This document shows, piece after piece, positions 1 to 7,165 of a stretch of DNA of 64,000 nt (positions within the stretch are counted from its first letter, which is position 1; each line of letters opens with the position of its first letter). The position numbers were made by a program, and so were the translations under genes. The stretch covers positions 62,001 to 126,000 of the forward strand of contig JAEPOJ010000002.1 of the NCBI GenBank assembly GCA_017642965.1, written 5' to 3'. The notes under the pieces were generated by a model that was not told the origin of the DNA, searched no databases, and was given only the letters and a program-made list of their open reading frames with translations. This DNA comes from Phycisphaerales bacterium (lineage in GTDB: Bacteria > Planctomycetota > Phycisphaerae > Phycisphaerales > UBA1924).

Positions 1-64
1 CAGGCCCCAGCGCCCCCGCTGAAACCACGCGTTTGTTGACGGCCTTTCGGCCGGCTGGTTCTTG

Positions 65-92
65 CTCCTCCCCCGTCCTGACGGGGTAGGAG
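65..92. repeat. CTCCTCCCCC-type hairpin downstream of the capsid gene
   Basis: An imperfect palindrome (CTCCTCCCCCGTC, a short loop, then CGGGGTAGGAG) lies just past the stop of the minus-strand capsid gene. It resembles the hairpins at 28561-28588 and near 45681-45717. No clear T-run follows on the minus strand, so it could be a terminator or a member of the dispersed hairpin family. Confidence 0.4.
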
Positions 93-98
93 AAGACC

Positions 99-1274
99 TC
101 ACACCGCCAGGCCGGAGATCACGCCGTGGGCGTTCTCGTTCTTGAACTCCAGGGTGTACTCGCCGAGCACCTGCCCGCTGATCGAGTCTCCTGTGGCCGC
201 GAGCGGCTTGTACTGGAAGCTGCGCCCCTGCATGGGCATGACGCTGATACGTGACGAATCGAGCAGCAGCACGCTGTCGGTGGGCACCCACCGGCTCATG
301 ATGACGCGGCAGACGCCGAAGTCGCTCTCGTAGACGCTGATCATGTCCGAGAAGACCTGGTCGTCGGGCAGGTACGCGCGGCTGCCGCTGGCGAACGAGT
401 TGATGCGTCGCTTCTGTGCGCCGCCGACGACGATGGTGTCGATGTTGCCGCTGCTCTGTTCCCAGATGGACTTGAGCGCGGCGTTGAGGACCGCCTCGTT
501 GAGCTGGTCGGTGCCCGCGCCGTCGCCGTCGGGGATGGCGTCCATGCCCGGCATGAACACGTTGGTCTGGATGGAGTGGAGGATGCCGTTCATCGAGCGG
601 CGGACCGTCGTCGAGCCCTGCCCATCGCTCGTCGGCGCGACGCCGTTGATGACGCAGTTCTCCAGGTCGCGCAGGAGCTCGCGCATGCGTTCCTGCTTCT
701 GGTAGTCCACCTCGTCAGCGACGCCGTAGGCCCGGCTGGCCTGCATCGAGCCCGAGACGTCGATGCCCGCGGTGAAGATCTGCGTGAAGTTGCTCCTGCG
801 GACGCGGCTGGTGAAACGTGCCTCTGGCGCGGCGTCGCCCTCGAGCGCCGCGTTTCCGATGATGGTGAGCTTCATGTCGTCGGTGAGTGTTGCCGCGGTG
901 GTTGCCCCGTATCCGCGGACCAGCGCGATCTGATCGGAGGCGCTGACGACGGCGACGACCATGGCGACCTCGCCGGACTCGCCGGGCCTGATGAGATCGC
1001 CCTCGCGGAAGATGCTCGCGTCGTCGACGGTGATGGTGCTCGCGGCCTGCGGGCTCGGGTTGAAGCTCGATTGGTTGATCTGCCCGCTGTTGGGCAGCAG
1101 GGCGTCCTCGATCCATTCGTGGACCGTGGACATCGCGGCGCGTTTCGCGTCTCCGATGTGATCGAGCAGCGGCGTCTCGTGCGGGCTGACGATCCCGATG
1201 ATGTCGCTGACGTCTTCGACCAGTTCGGGGAGCTGCGTCCCCGCCGAGTATGTTGCTTTTCCTGTGAATGCCAT
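99..1274 (-). CDS. Phage major capsid protein (SU10 / DUF5309-like)
   Basis: This 391-residue protein resembles the DUF5309/SU10-type major capsid family, which forms the HK97-fold shell of tailed phages. The N-terminus (KATYSAGTQLPELVEDVSD, then a segment about targets, stability and a Trp-Glu pair) and the middle part with RTSNFTQIF-like and YQKQERMRELLRDLE elements match that family as I know it. The start is supported by a GGGAGG ribosome site. It is the last gene of a minus-strand portal, scaffold, capsid set in the conventional phage order. Tail and head-closure genes would lie to the left, outside the window. Whether this belongs to a live prophage, a remnant or a gene-transfer-agent-like element cannot be decided here. 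Confidence 0.8.
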   Translation of the reverse strand: MAFTGKATYSAGTQLPELVEDVSDIIGIVSPHETPLLDHIGDAKRAAMSTVHEWIEDALLPNSGQINQSSFNPSPQAASTITVDDASIFREGDLIRPGESGEVAMVVAVVSASDQIALVRGYGATTAATLTDDMKLTIIGNAALEGDAAPEARFTSRVRRSNFTQIFTAGIDVSGSMQASRAYGVADEVDYQKQERMRELLRDLENCVINGVAPTSDGQGSTTVRRSMNGILHSIQTNVFMPGMDAIPDGDGAGTDQLNEAVLNAALKSIWEQSSGNIDTIVVGGAQKRRINSFASGSRAYLPDDQVFSDMISVYESDFGVCRVIMSRWVPTDSVLLLDSSRISVMPMQGRSFQYKPLAATGDSISGQVLGEYTLEFKNENAHGVISGLAV

Positions 1275-1349
1275 GTTGCCTCCCGTTTTTCGTTCCCTGT
1301 CTCAGTCCCTTGTTTCAAACCCATCCTGATCTGTTGCGTGTGTGCGCCT

Positions 1350-1862
1350 TTACCCACGCCGTGCACGCAGGTATCGAAGCAGCTCGCTGCGATCGCCCGT
1401 TGTGCGTGCGGTGTGCGCCATGTCGCCCAGCGGGTCCGCGGCGCCGCGCTGTGGCGCGGGCGACATCGAGACCCCGCCGGCGCTGCGCCGCGAGCACCCG
1501 AAGAGGAACGGCTTGCGATCGCACAGCTCGCGCACCGCCGCCGCCACGTCCGGCTCGTCCATCTCCGCGACGACCGCCTCTGTGAGGAGTCGCGCTGTCT
1601 CCAGGTCGACGGCTTTGGCGGCCGTGAGCTCGCGGTCGATCTCGCCGCGCCGCTCGGCGTGCACGAGTGATTCCCGCGCCTGGCTGAGCGCTGATTCCAG
1701 CTCGGAGATCTCGATGCGGAGCGCCTCGATCTGCTCCTCCGCCTCCTCCGCCCTTGCTTTCCAGATGACTTCCTCGTTCACCGCGGCGCTGTGCGTATTC
1801 GTGCTCGCGTCGCCCCCGCCGCCGTCCAGGTTGTCTGCGCCTCCCGCGCCCGATTTGCTCAT
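1350..1862 (-). CDS. Probable phage head scaffolding protein
   Basis: A 170-residue protein with a disordered Gly/Asp-rich N-terminus (about residues 1-25), then a strongly charged coiled-coil stretch (about 30-85, rich in Glu, Ala, Leu and Arg) and a basic tail. I do not recognise the family by sequence. The position between portal and major capsid genes, small size and coiled coil are what is expected of a capsid scaffolding protein. The AAAGGAG ribosome site just before the ATG supports the start. It is separated from the portal gene by 17 bases, so the set is likely one transcript. A different role, such as a decoration or protease fragment, is possible. Confidence 0.55.
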   Translation of the reverse strand: MSKSGAGGADNLDGGGGDASTNTHSAAVNEEVIWKARAEEAEEQIEALRIEISELESALSQARESLVHAERRGEIDRELTAAKAVDLETARLLTEAVVAEMDEPDVAAAVRELCDRKPFLFGCSRRSAGGVSMSPAPQRGAADPLGDMAHTARTTGDRSELLRYLRARRG

Positions 1863-1879
1863 TGTCGTTCTCCTTTGGT

Positions 1880-3391
1880 TTAGACCACGCCCGGGTCGTT
1901 CTCGTTGTATCCCAGCTCTTCGAGCACACGCTCCTCGTCCACGCCCAGCTCAAGCTTGGCCCGACCCGCGGCGATCACCGATTCCTCGTCGACCACCGGC
2001 ATGGGTCCCCACACCACGCGCACGCCTCGCTCGCCCGGGTCCGTCCTGAGGACGCCCGCGGCGTTGAGGTAGTCGAGCACGAGTGTGCTGGCCTGCTCGA
2101 TGCCGCGCCCGTAGGTCACGCGTTTGCGCATGGTTTTGGCGATGAGCCCCATGAGCGTGACCCGGAGTGCGTTGGCGCTGCTGAGGTTGCCGAGCTTGGC
2201 GCGCACCACGCCGCCCGCGACCGGGGGCACGCCGCTGATCTTGTCCATCGCCTCGCGGATCTCGCCGATGTGGGCGTCCTCGCTGGGGCTGCTGGCGTCG
2301 CCGCCGAAGCTGGTGATGGTGGCGTCGGGGTTGTCGGTGCTCCAGACCATGCCGGGGCTGACGCTGGTGCCGCGGAACCCGTCGATGCCCTTGGCGAGGT
2401 ACATCTTGAAGCTCTGCATGGTGACGCGGCTGGCTCGGTCGCTCAGGCGGGTGTTGAGCTCGTCCTGCAAGGCGACGAGCCCCTCGACCTCGCCGATGCC
2501 CTCGTAGACGAACGGCTGGCTCATGTTCTGTATGTGTACGACCGGCAGCGTGCCCGGGAGCAGCGACCACTCGTGCTTTTCCGTGATCTGCCCCTCCTCG
2601 ATGCGCATCCATCCGTCTGTGGTGAAGACCTCGCTTGTGCCGGCGTCGCTGGTCGCGGCGTGGTTCTTCGCGGCGCGTTTCTCGCTGCGGAGTCGGTCGA
2701 GCCATCCTCGGCGAGCGGCATCACGCGATGTGCTGGGCTCGGGTGTGTCTGCGCCGGCGATGTGGAGCGCGTAGAGCTCGATCTCGCGGTAGTCTGTTTC
2801 GCTGAGCACCGCGACGCCCCGTCGTGCGTCGATGGGCTCGATGGAGACCCAGCGGTCCGCGTCATCCGGGCGGGCGCCGGCCAGGCCCTGCTCGTCTATG
2901 CGAACGAGCAGATCGACGTGGCCGAACACGTGCCCGAGCGTGGCCAGGTCCTGGAGCATGGCGATGCCGCCGCTGCCCTCCCACACGCGTTCGAGCGTGT
3001 CTTCGATGGCTTGCTTTGTGGATTGATCCTCGGCGAGCGATTCGATGCGGATGGGCGAGCCGAACATGAAATCGACCATGGACGCGATGCGCCACCCGAT
3101 GTCGTTCTCGATGACGACCTCGCGTCGCCCGTGCTCGGTGCCGCTTGTTCCGTTGCCCACGATCCTGCTGGGGAGCCCGATCTCCTGTGCGGATCGGTAC
3201 CAGCCGCGGGCTGCGCCGTGGGGCGTGTGTGTCGTGCCCGATGCGCGGATCAGCTCAATCGGATTGCGGTAGTACGCCCAGAGTTTTTCGTAGCGAGGCT
3301 TCGAGCGGTACGCGTGCGTCCCGATCGCCTCCCTCGCCCTCAACCAGTCGTTGATTGCGTTCCCGTTGATCGTCATGAGCTGATCCGTCAT
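1880..3391 (-). CDS. Phage portal protein (SPP1 gp6-like)
   Basis: A 503-residue protein with the layout of SPP1 gp6-type portal proteins, the dodecameric ring through which DNA enters the head. Visible hallmarks are an N-terminal segment with a Tyr-Tyr-Arg-Asn motif (YYRNPIE, about residue 40), a central DLVRIDEQG-like strand region, the conserved TLPVVHIQN stretch near residue 285, and the helical SGVPP region near 390 followed by a helix rich in Ala and Leu. The start has a GAGGAGGAGG ribosome site. No terminase gene is found upstream in the next 14 kb, which is unusual since large terminase normally precedes portal. Two copies of a 14-bp palindrome lie 71 and 184 bases upstream and may be operators. 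Confidence 0.8.
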   Translation of the reverse strand: MTDQLMTINGNAINDWLRAREAIGTHAYRSKPRYEKLWAYYRNPIELIRASGTTHTPHGAARGWYRSAQEIGLPSRIVGNGTSGTEHGRREVVIENDIGWRIASMVDFMFGSPIRIESLAEDQSTKQAIEDTLERVWEGSGGIAMLQDLATLGHVFGHVDLLVRIDEQGLAGARPDDADRWVSIEPIDARRGVAVLSETDYREIELYALHIAGADTPEPSTSRDAARRGWLDRLRSEKRAAKNHAATSDAGTSEVFTTDGWMRIEEGQITEKHEWSLLPGTLPVVHIQNMSQPFVYEGIGEVEGLVALQDELNTRLSDRASRVTMQSFKMYLAKGIDGFRGTSVSPGMVWSTDNPDATITSFGGDASSPSEDAHIGEIREAMDKISGVPPVAGGVVRAKLGNLSSANALRVTLMGLIAKTMRKRVTYGRGIEQASTLVLDYLNAAGVLRTDPGERGVRVVWGPMPVVDEESVIAAGRAKLELGVDEERVLEELGYNENDPGVV

Positions 3392-3461
3392 CGAGCTTCC
3401 TCCTCCTCACCCGGCGTGCCCTGTGTGTCGCACGCCCTCACCCAATCAGGCCCTGACCCGG

Positions 3462-3475
3462 TTTGTGCGCACAAA
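3462..3475. promoter_or_regulatory. Palindrome TTTGTGCGCACAAA, copy 1 (candidate operator)
   Basis: A perfect 14-bp palindrome lies 71 bases upstream of the portal start. One base after it comes CGTGAGAT, which is also found after copy 2. The identity of the flanking octamer makes chance unlikely and suggests a protein-binding site for the phage module. Confidence 0.5.
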
Positions 3476-3574
3476 TCGTGAGATAGGGCACCCTGCGGGA
3501 ACGCGCAAGATGCTGGCTGGCAGCGGGATAAAAAAATGTTGCAGAATCTCCGACAGCGCGCGCGCCGCGACCGA

Positions 3575-3588
3575 TTTGTGCGCACAAA
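3575..3588. promoter_or_regulatory. Palindrome TTTGTGCGCACAAA, copy 2 (candidate operator)
   Basis: The second identical 14-bp palindrome is 113 bases from the first (about eleven helical turns) and is also followed by one base and CGTGAGAT. Both copies lie in the 266-base gap between the portal gene and the small gene at 3658-3912, so they could control either transcript. Confidence 0.5.
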
Positions 3589-3604
3589 ACGTGAGATGCG
3601 CGCA

Positions 3605-3633
3605 CGAAAAAACCCGGGCTCGGGGCCCGGGTT
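3605..3633 (-). terminator. Rho-independent terminator of the 3658-3912 gene
   Basis: A 9-bp GC-rich stem (AACCCGGGC at 3611-3619 with GCCCGGGTT at 3625-3633) is flanked on its left by an A-run, which reads as a T-run on the minus strand. It lies 25 bases past the stop of the minus-strand small gene. Confidence 0.8.
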
Positions 3634-3657
3634 GAGTGCTGGTTCGGTTTGGCTGGA

Positions 3658-3912
3658 TCAGTCGAGGCGTTCGACGGCCGTGCGCTGATCGAGGTTGATC
3701 ACGACGATCTCGCCGTCGTCTTTGCGGAGCTCGAGGCGGTCGAGCCAGAGCTTCTTGTCGCGTGAGTGGGCGTACCACGAGCCGGTCTTCTGCTGGCCCA
3801 TGCGGAGGATCTCGCCCTCAACGACGAACGCTGAGAGCGACTCGCCGTGTGAGAGGGCCTTGGTGACGCGGACCCTGGAACCGATCGTGTATGCCTGTGC
3901 CGCTTCGTTCAT
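3658..3912 (-). CDS. Small conserved-looking hypothetical protein, leaderless start
   Basis: An 84-residue cytoplasmic protein with no recognised family. The sequence has alternating hydrophobic strands (SRVRVTKAL, SAFVVEGEI, SWYAHSRDKKLWLDRLELRK, EIVVINLDQ), which suggests a small beta-barrel of SH3-like type; this is inference. An in-frame GTG lies two codons upstream (3918), but the ATG at 3912 is preferred because a perfect TATACT hexamer sits exactly six bases before it, placing the transcription start at the ATG. A clear terminator follows, so this is a self-contained single-gene unit, and the clean promoter and terminator make it very likely a real gene. Confidence 0.7.
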   Translation of the reverse strand: MNEAAQAYTIGSRVRVTKALSHGESLSAFVVEGEILRMGQQKTGSWYAHSRDKKLWLDRLELRKDDGEIVVINLDQRTAVERLD

Positions 3913-3918
3913 GCCCAC

Positions 3919-3924
3919 AGTATA
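3919..3924 (-). promoter_or_regulatory. -10 element TATACT six bases before the ATG (leaderless)
   Basis: Read on the minus strand, TATACT is followed by GTGGGC and then the ATG at 3912. With the usual 6-7 base distance from -10 to the transcription start, the mRNA would begin at the start codon. No convincing -35 box is seen. Confidence 0.5.
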
Positions 3925-3944
3925 GACCCCTCGCGAAGCCCCTT

Positions 3945-5465
3945 TTATGCCCCGATAGACGCGATCTGGGCGTCGATCAGGCTCGCGACGTCCTCGGCCT
4001 GCGCGGCGCTGGGCGCCTCGACGATGACGCGCATGATGGGCTCGGTGTTGCTCGCCCGCACGTGGGCCCAGACGCCCTTGGCGTCCCAGTCGATGCGGAT
4101 GCCGTCCTGCAGGTCGACGCGGCAGTCGCCTTGCTGGCTGTAGATGGCGTTGAGGTGCTGCACGACCGGGTCGGCGTCGGACTTGTTGGCGAGGGCGGAC
4201 TTCTTCTTGATGATGGTGTAGCCGCTTGTTTTCACCTCGTCGGTCGGGCCCATGGCGTTGATCATCTCGACGAGTTGGGAGACGGTCTTACCGGTGCGGG
4301 CCATGAGGGAGAGGACGAGTGCCATGCCCGAGAGTGAGTCGCGGACGTAGGTGACCTCGGGCCAGATGACGCCGCCGTTGCCCTCGCCGCCGAGCACGAC
4401 GTCGCGTCCTGAGGCCTTGAGCGACTTCATCGCCTCGACGACGTTGGCCTCACCCACGGCGGTGCGGACGACCTCGGCGTCGTAGTGCTTGGCGACATCG
4501 TCGATCATGCGGCTGGTCGAGAGGTTGACGACGAAAGCGGGCTTGTCGCTGGCTGATTCGTTGTCGGCTTGGCGCGCCTCCATGAGGGCCATGGCGCACA
4601 GCACGAGCGTGTACTCCTCGCCAATGTAGCTGCCTTGTTCGTCGACGATGGCGAGGCGGTCGGCGTCGGGGTCCTGCGCGAAGCCGACGTCGGCCTTGAG
4701 GCCCGGGACGGCGTCGCAGAGGCCGCCCTCGCCGGAGAGGTTTTCTTTGGTGGGTTCGGGGGTGTGTGGGAAGATGCCGGAGCCGTCGCCGTGGAGTTGA
4801 ACGACCTGATGTCGCTCACGCTTAGAAACAAGGGAGCTGGTGCTGAGATACTGCATTGCTGCATCAGCTCCTGATGTATTCACAGAATCCAGCACTACCT
4901 TAAACTGGCCAGACACCTGCTTTCCGAGCATTGCTCGACGCAGCTTGAATACATGCTGATAAACCGCATCAACTGTGCGCTTCTCATTCCCAAGCCACTT
5001 TGCGCTCGACCAGTTCTGCTGCCCTTGGTACCGCTCGATGATCTCAGCCGCTTCTGCGGCACTCGGCGCACGAGCGACAACTGATTTTCCGTCTATGTCT
5101 TCATCGTGTTTGAAGACCAAACCCTTTATCCCATTCCACTCCTGCGGATTGTGACTCGCGGTCACGATTAAAGCTCCCATGTAGCCGTTCTCATCTACGG
5201 CCACTCCGACCGTTGGAGTCATCGCAACCCCGATCGGAAGCACATCACACCCCACGCCCCGAAGACCAGCAATCACCGCGTGATAGATCACTTCACCACC
5301 AGCCCGGCCGTCACGAGCAACCACGACCCCACCCCATGATTCGAACTGGTCTTGGATCCACTGCCCAAACGCCCCCGCGTACCGCACCGCGACCTCTGGC
5401 GTGAGGTTCTCGCCCACGATCCCCCGCAGCCCGCTCACACCCAGAATCAACGGCGCATCACTCAT
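3945..5465 (-). CDS. Phosphohexomutase (phosphomannomutase/phosphoglucosamine mutase family)
   Basis: A 506-residue alpha-D-phosphohexomutase, which interconverts the 6- and 1-phosphates of a hexose or hexosamine for cell-envelope sugar synthesis. The four landmarks are present: the phosphoserine loop TASHNPQEWNG (about residue 90), the Mg loop DPDADR (about 270), the sugar-binding GEGNGG loop (about 355) and the phosphate-binding RASNTEP (about 470). GEGNGG, in place of the GGEQSGH of bacterial GlmM, resembles archaeal-type mutases, so glucosamine, mannose and glucose phosphates are all possible substrates. The ATG at 5465 is preferred over a GTG at 5474 because AAGGAG lies eight bases before it. 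Roughly residues 102-221 are encoded by DNA of about 52% GC, lower than the flanks, which suggests a recombinant segment. Confidence 0.88.
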   Translation of the reverse strand: MSDAPLILGVSGLRGIVGENLTPEVAVRYAGAFGQWIQDQFESWGGVVVARDGRAGGEVIYHAVIAGLRGVGCDVLPIGVAMTPTVGVAVDENGYMGALIVTASHNPQEWNGIKGLVFKHDEDIDGKSVVARAPSAAEAAEIIERYQGQQNWSSAKWLGNEKRTVDAVYQHVFKLRRAMLGKQVSGQFKVVLDSVNTSGADAAMQYLSTSSLVSKRERHQVVQLHGDGSGIFPHTPEPTKENLSGEGGLCDAVPGLKADVGFAQDPDADRLAIVDEQGSYIGEEYTLVLCAMALMEARQADNESASDKPAFVVNLSTSRMIDDVAKHYDAEVVRTAVGEANVVEAMKSLKASGRDVVLGGEGNGGVIWPEVTYVRDSLSGMALVLSLMARTGKTVSQLVEMINAMGPTDEVKTSGYTIIKKKSALANKSDADPVVQHLNAIYSQQGDCRVDLQDGIRIDWDAKGVWAHVRASNTEPIMRVIVEAPSAAQAEDVASLIDAQIASIGA

Positions 5466-5504
5466 CGCATCCACTCCTTATCCTTCTCCAACACTCTACC
5501 CCCC

Positions 5505-5510
5505 TACCCT
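5505..5510 (+). promoter_or_regulatory. -10-like TACCCT six bases before ATG
   Basis: TACCCT is followed by TCCCCC and the ATG at 5517. The leader is pyrimidine-only with no Shine-Dalgarno, which fits a leaderless transcript. Confidence 0.4.
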
Positions 5511-5516
5511 TCCCCC

Positions 5517-5807
5517 ATGCCGCAAAGCGTCCACGATTTCCTCTTCTCCTACTACGGGCTCGACTGGGCCGCGGCTGTCTTTATGTTCCTCTCGATGTAC
5601 CGCCTGGGAATCCACAAAAAGGATGGGTTCATCTTCGCGGCCCTCGCCTCGGTCTGCTGGATCGCGTTCAACCTCATCGCCCAATCGGCGGCCGGGGTGA
5701 TCGCGAACTTCATCATTGCCGTCATGGCGTTCCGCTCGCTCTCGCAATGGAACGCCCCCAGGGGCGAGACCAACGAGGTCACCCTCCCCGCTTCATCGGA
5801 GGATTAA
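5517..5807 (+). CDS. Small membrane protein of unknown function
   Basis: A 96-residue protein with about three hydrophobic segments (residues 12-27, 34-57 and 60-77) separated by short basic or polar turns, and a hydrophilic C-terminus. I do not recognise the family. The reading frame is open further upstream, but the ATG at 5517 is chosen because of the TACCCT hexamer six bases before it. The stop codon is three bases from the GTG start of the tetrahydropterin synthase gene, so the two are almost certainly co-transcribed; a role linked to pterins or folate transport is conceivable but not shown. Confidence 0.65.
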   Translation: MPQSVHDFLFSYYGLDWAAAVFMFLSMYRLGIHKKDGFIFAALASVCWIAFNLIAQSAAGVIANFIIAVMAFRSLSQWNAPRGETNEVTLPASSED

Positions 5808-5810
5808 GCC

Positions 5811-6188
5811 GTGTACACCATCACTGTCACGCATGAGTTCTGCGCCGCCCACACGCTCACCATCGCGGGCGCCCGGGAGCCGCTGCACGGGCACAACTTT
5901 GTGACCAAGGCGACGATCGCGGGCGACACGCTCGATGGGGACGGGCTGCTGTGCGACTTTCACACGGTGCACGATGTGCTGGTTGAGATCTGCAACCCGT
6001 TTACGAACCAGAACTTCAACGAGATCGCGCCGTTCGACACGACCAACCCCTCCGCCGAGCTGATCGCCAGGCACATTGGCGAGGAGCTGGCCGGGCGTCT
6101 CGATCACGCCCTGGCGCCCAATGCCCGGGTCCACAGCGTCTCGATCACCGAGGCGCCGGGGTGCGTCGCGACGTACACACGGCCTTGA
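5811..6188 (+). CDS. 6-pyruvoyl-tetrahydropterin synthase / QueD family protein, PTPS-III type
   Basis: A 125-residue member of the PTPS/6-carboxytetrahydropterin synthase fold, which acts on 7,8-dihydroneopterin triphosphate or dihydroneopterin. Three zinc-binding histidines are visible (His14, and His26 and His28 in HGHN), with the conserved NPSAE and TEAPG motifs further on. QueD enzymes have Cys-x3-HGH; here that Cys is an Arg and a Glu sits three residues before the HGH (Glu23-Pro-Leu-His). Glu-x2-HGH is the published hallmark of the PTPS-III subgroup, which replaces dihydroneopterin aldolase (FolB) in folate synthesis. A queuosine role is therefore less likely. The start is GTG, three bases after the membrane protein stop, without a clear ribosome site, consistent with coupling. 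Confidence 0.82.
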   Translation: MYTITVTHEFCAAHTLTIAGAREPLHGHNFVTKATIAGDTLDGDGLLCDFHTVHDVLVEICNPFTNQNFNEIAPFDTTNPSAELIARHIGEELAGRLDHALAPNARVHSVSITEAPGCVATYTRP

Positions 6189-6404
6189 TCTCATGGTGTT
6201 CAGCCGCACTGCGCGTCTGCGACGCGAGTACGGGCACCCAGATATCGCCCCGGAGCGCAATATCTGCCTCGCTCGCGGGCATGATCAGAATTTGGGCCTA
6301 TTCCCCCACCTCCACGAAACCCGCCTTGCGTCCCCGCCGATCCGTCAGGCGTGCATCGGCATGGGCCGACTACGCACCACGTGAGACACACACCAAAAGG
6401 ACGC

Positions 6405-6998
6405 ATGCGCATGTTCAACACCCCATTCAACGGCGGCAACTGGAACTGGAACAACGGCAACAGCTGGGGCGGCAACACCTTCCCCGGTTTCTCGGGTTTC
6501 GGTGGCGGCTTCGGCGGCTTCCCCTCCTTCAACAACTGGAACGGTTTCACCCCGTGGAACAACAGCGGCTGGGGCTTCAACGGCTTCGGCGGGAACGGTT
6601 TCGGTGGGAACAACGGCTGGAACGGCTTGAGCGGTTTCAACTCGTGGAACCCCGTGAACTGGTTCAACGGCTTCAACAACAGCTGGAACTGGAACAACCC
6701 CTTCGTTGGCTCCTGGAACAACGGGTTCGGGTTCAACGGCTTCGGCGGCAACCCGTTCTTCGCGTTCAACCCCTGGAACTGGAACAACAACAGCTGGGGC
6801 TTCAACGGCTTCGGCAACGGCTGGGGCTTCAACGGCGATGACGCCTGGTCCGAGCCCACCGAGTTCACCGGCGAGTCGTTCAACGGCGGGTACAACAACG
6901 GGTACGGCCCGTTCCCCGGCGGGTTCAACCCCGGCTTTAACGGTGGGTTTAATCCGAACTTCAACGGTGGCTTCAACGGCTTCAATCAGGCCGCCTGA
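6405..6998 (+). CDS. Asn/Gly/Phe/Trp-rich low-complexity protein
   Basis: A protein of about 197 residues made almost wholly of Asn, Gly, Phe, Trp, Ser and Pro in short irregular repeats such as NGFGG, WNWNN and GFNGG. After the start region there is no Lys, Arg, His, Cys or Ile, there are 17 Trp and at least seven Phe-Gly pairs, and the only acidic residues cluster near residues 140-160. No signal peptide or membrane segment is seen, so it may act in the cytoplasm unless exported by another route. The AAAAGG ribosome site precedes ATGs at 6405 and 6411; either could be used. A strong terminator follows. I know no family for it. The composition suggests a self-associating or phase-separating protein; this is inference. 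Confidence 0.7.
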   Translation: MRMFNTPFNGGNWNWNNGNSWGGNTFPGFSGFGGGFGGFPSFNNWNGFTPWNNSGWGFNGFGGNGFGGNNGWNGLSGFNSWNPVNWFNGFNNSWNWNNPFVGSWNNGFGFNGFGGNPFFAFNPWNWNNNSWGFNGFGNGWGFNGDDAWSEPTEFTGESFNGGYNNGYGPFPGGFNPGFNGGFNPNFNGGFNGFNQAA

Positions 6999-7025
6999 TT
7001 CGGGACGCACCAATCTGAGCACATC

Positions 7026-7054
7026 AACGCCCCCCAGCGGGGGCGTTTTCTTTG
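7026..7054 (+). terminator. Rho-independent terminator after the low-complexity gene
   Basis: A 9-bp stem (AACGCCCCC at 7026-7034, GGGGGCGTT at 7039-7047) with a four-base loop is followed by TTCTTTG. It lies 27 bases after the stop codon at 6998. Confidence 0.85.
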
Positions 7055-7154
7055 TACACGACACCTCTTGCGCTCGTTGCCCGCGGGGGTGGGTAACGAG
7101 CAAGTCCCCTCTTCCCTATTGCCTATTGCCCATTTCCTATTGCCCCTCCCTCCC

Positions 7155-7160
7155 TATCCT
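7155..7160 (+). promoter_or_regulatory. -10-like TATCCT five bases before ATG
   Basis: TATCCT is followed by TGCCC and the ATG at 7166. The upstream DNA (about 7108-7150) is a pyrimidine-rich run with three copies of CCTATTGCC-like units and no purine ribosome site, which fits a leaderless transcript. Confidence 0.4.
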
Positions 7161-7165
7161 TGCCC

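Noticed and set aside
1862-3481. Long plus-strand ORF of 539 codons opposite the portal gene
   Set aside because: It mirrors the portal gene, has no ribosome site, and its composition (Ala, Val, Asp, Glu, His, Leu without domain pattern) is typical of antisense frames in high-GC DNA.
5340-5360. GGTTCGAATC-like string suggestive of a tRNA T-arm
   Set aside because: It lies inside the phosphohexomutase gene and no acceptor stem or anticodon arm can be built around it; no tRNA was found in the window.
6161-7103. Open frames on both strands across the low-complexity gene
   Set aside because: The repeated GGN and AAC codons of the Gly/Asn-rich gene leave at least four frames free of stops. Only the plus-strand frame starting at 6405 has a ribosome site and terminator.
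7108-7150. CCTATTGCC repeats suggestive of a small tandem-repeat locus or CRISPR-like array
   Set aside because: Units are short and imperfect with no spacers; it is a pyrimidine-rich leader before the MBL gene.
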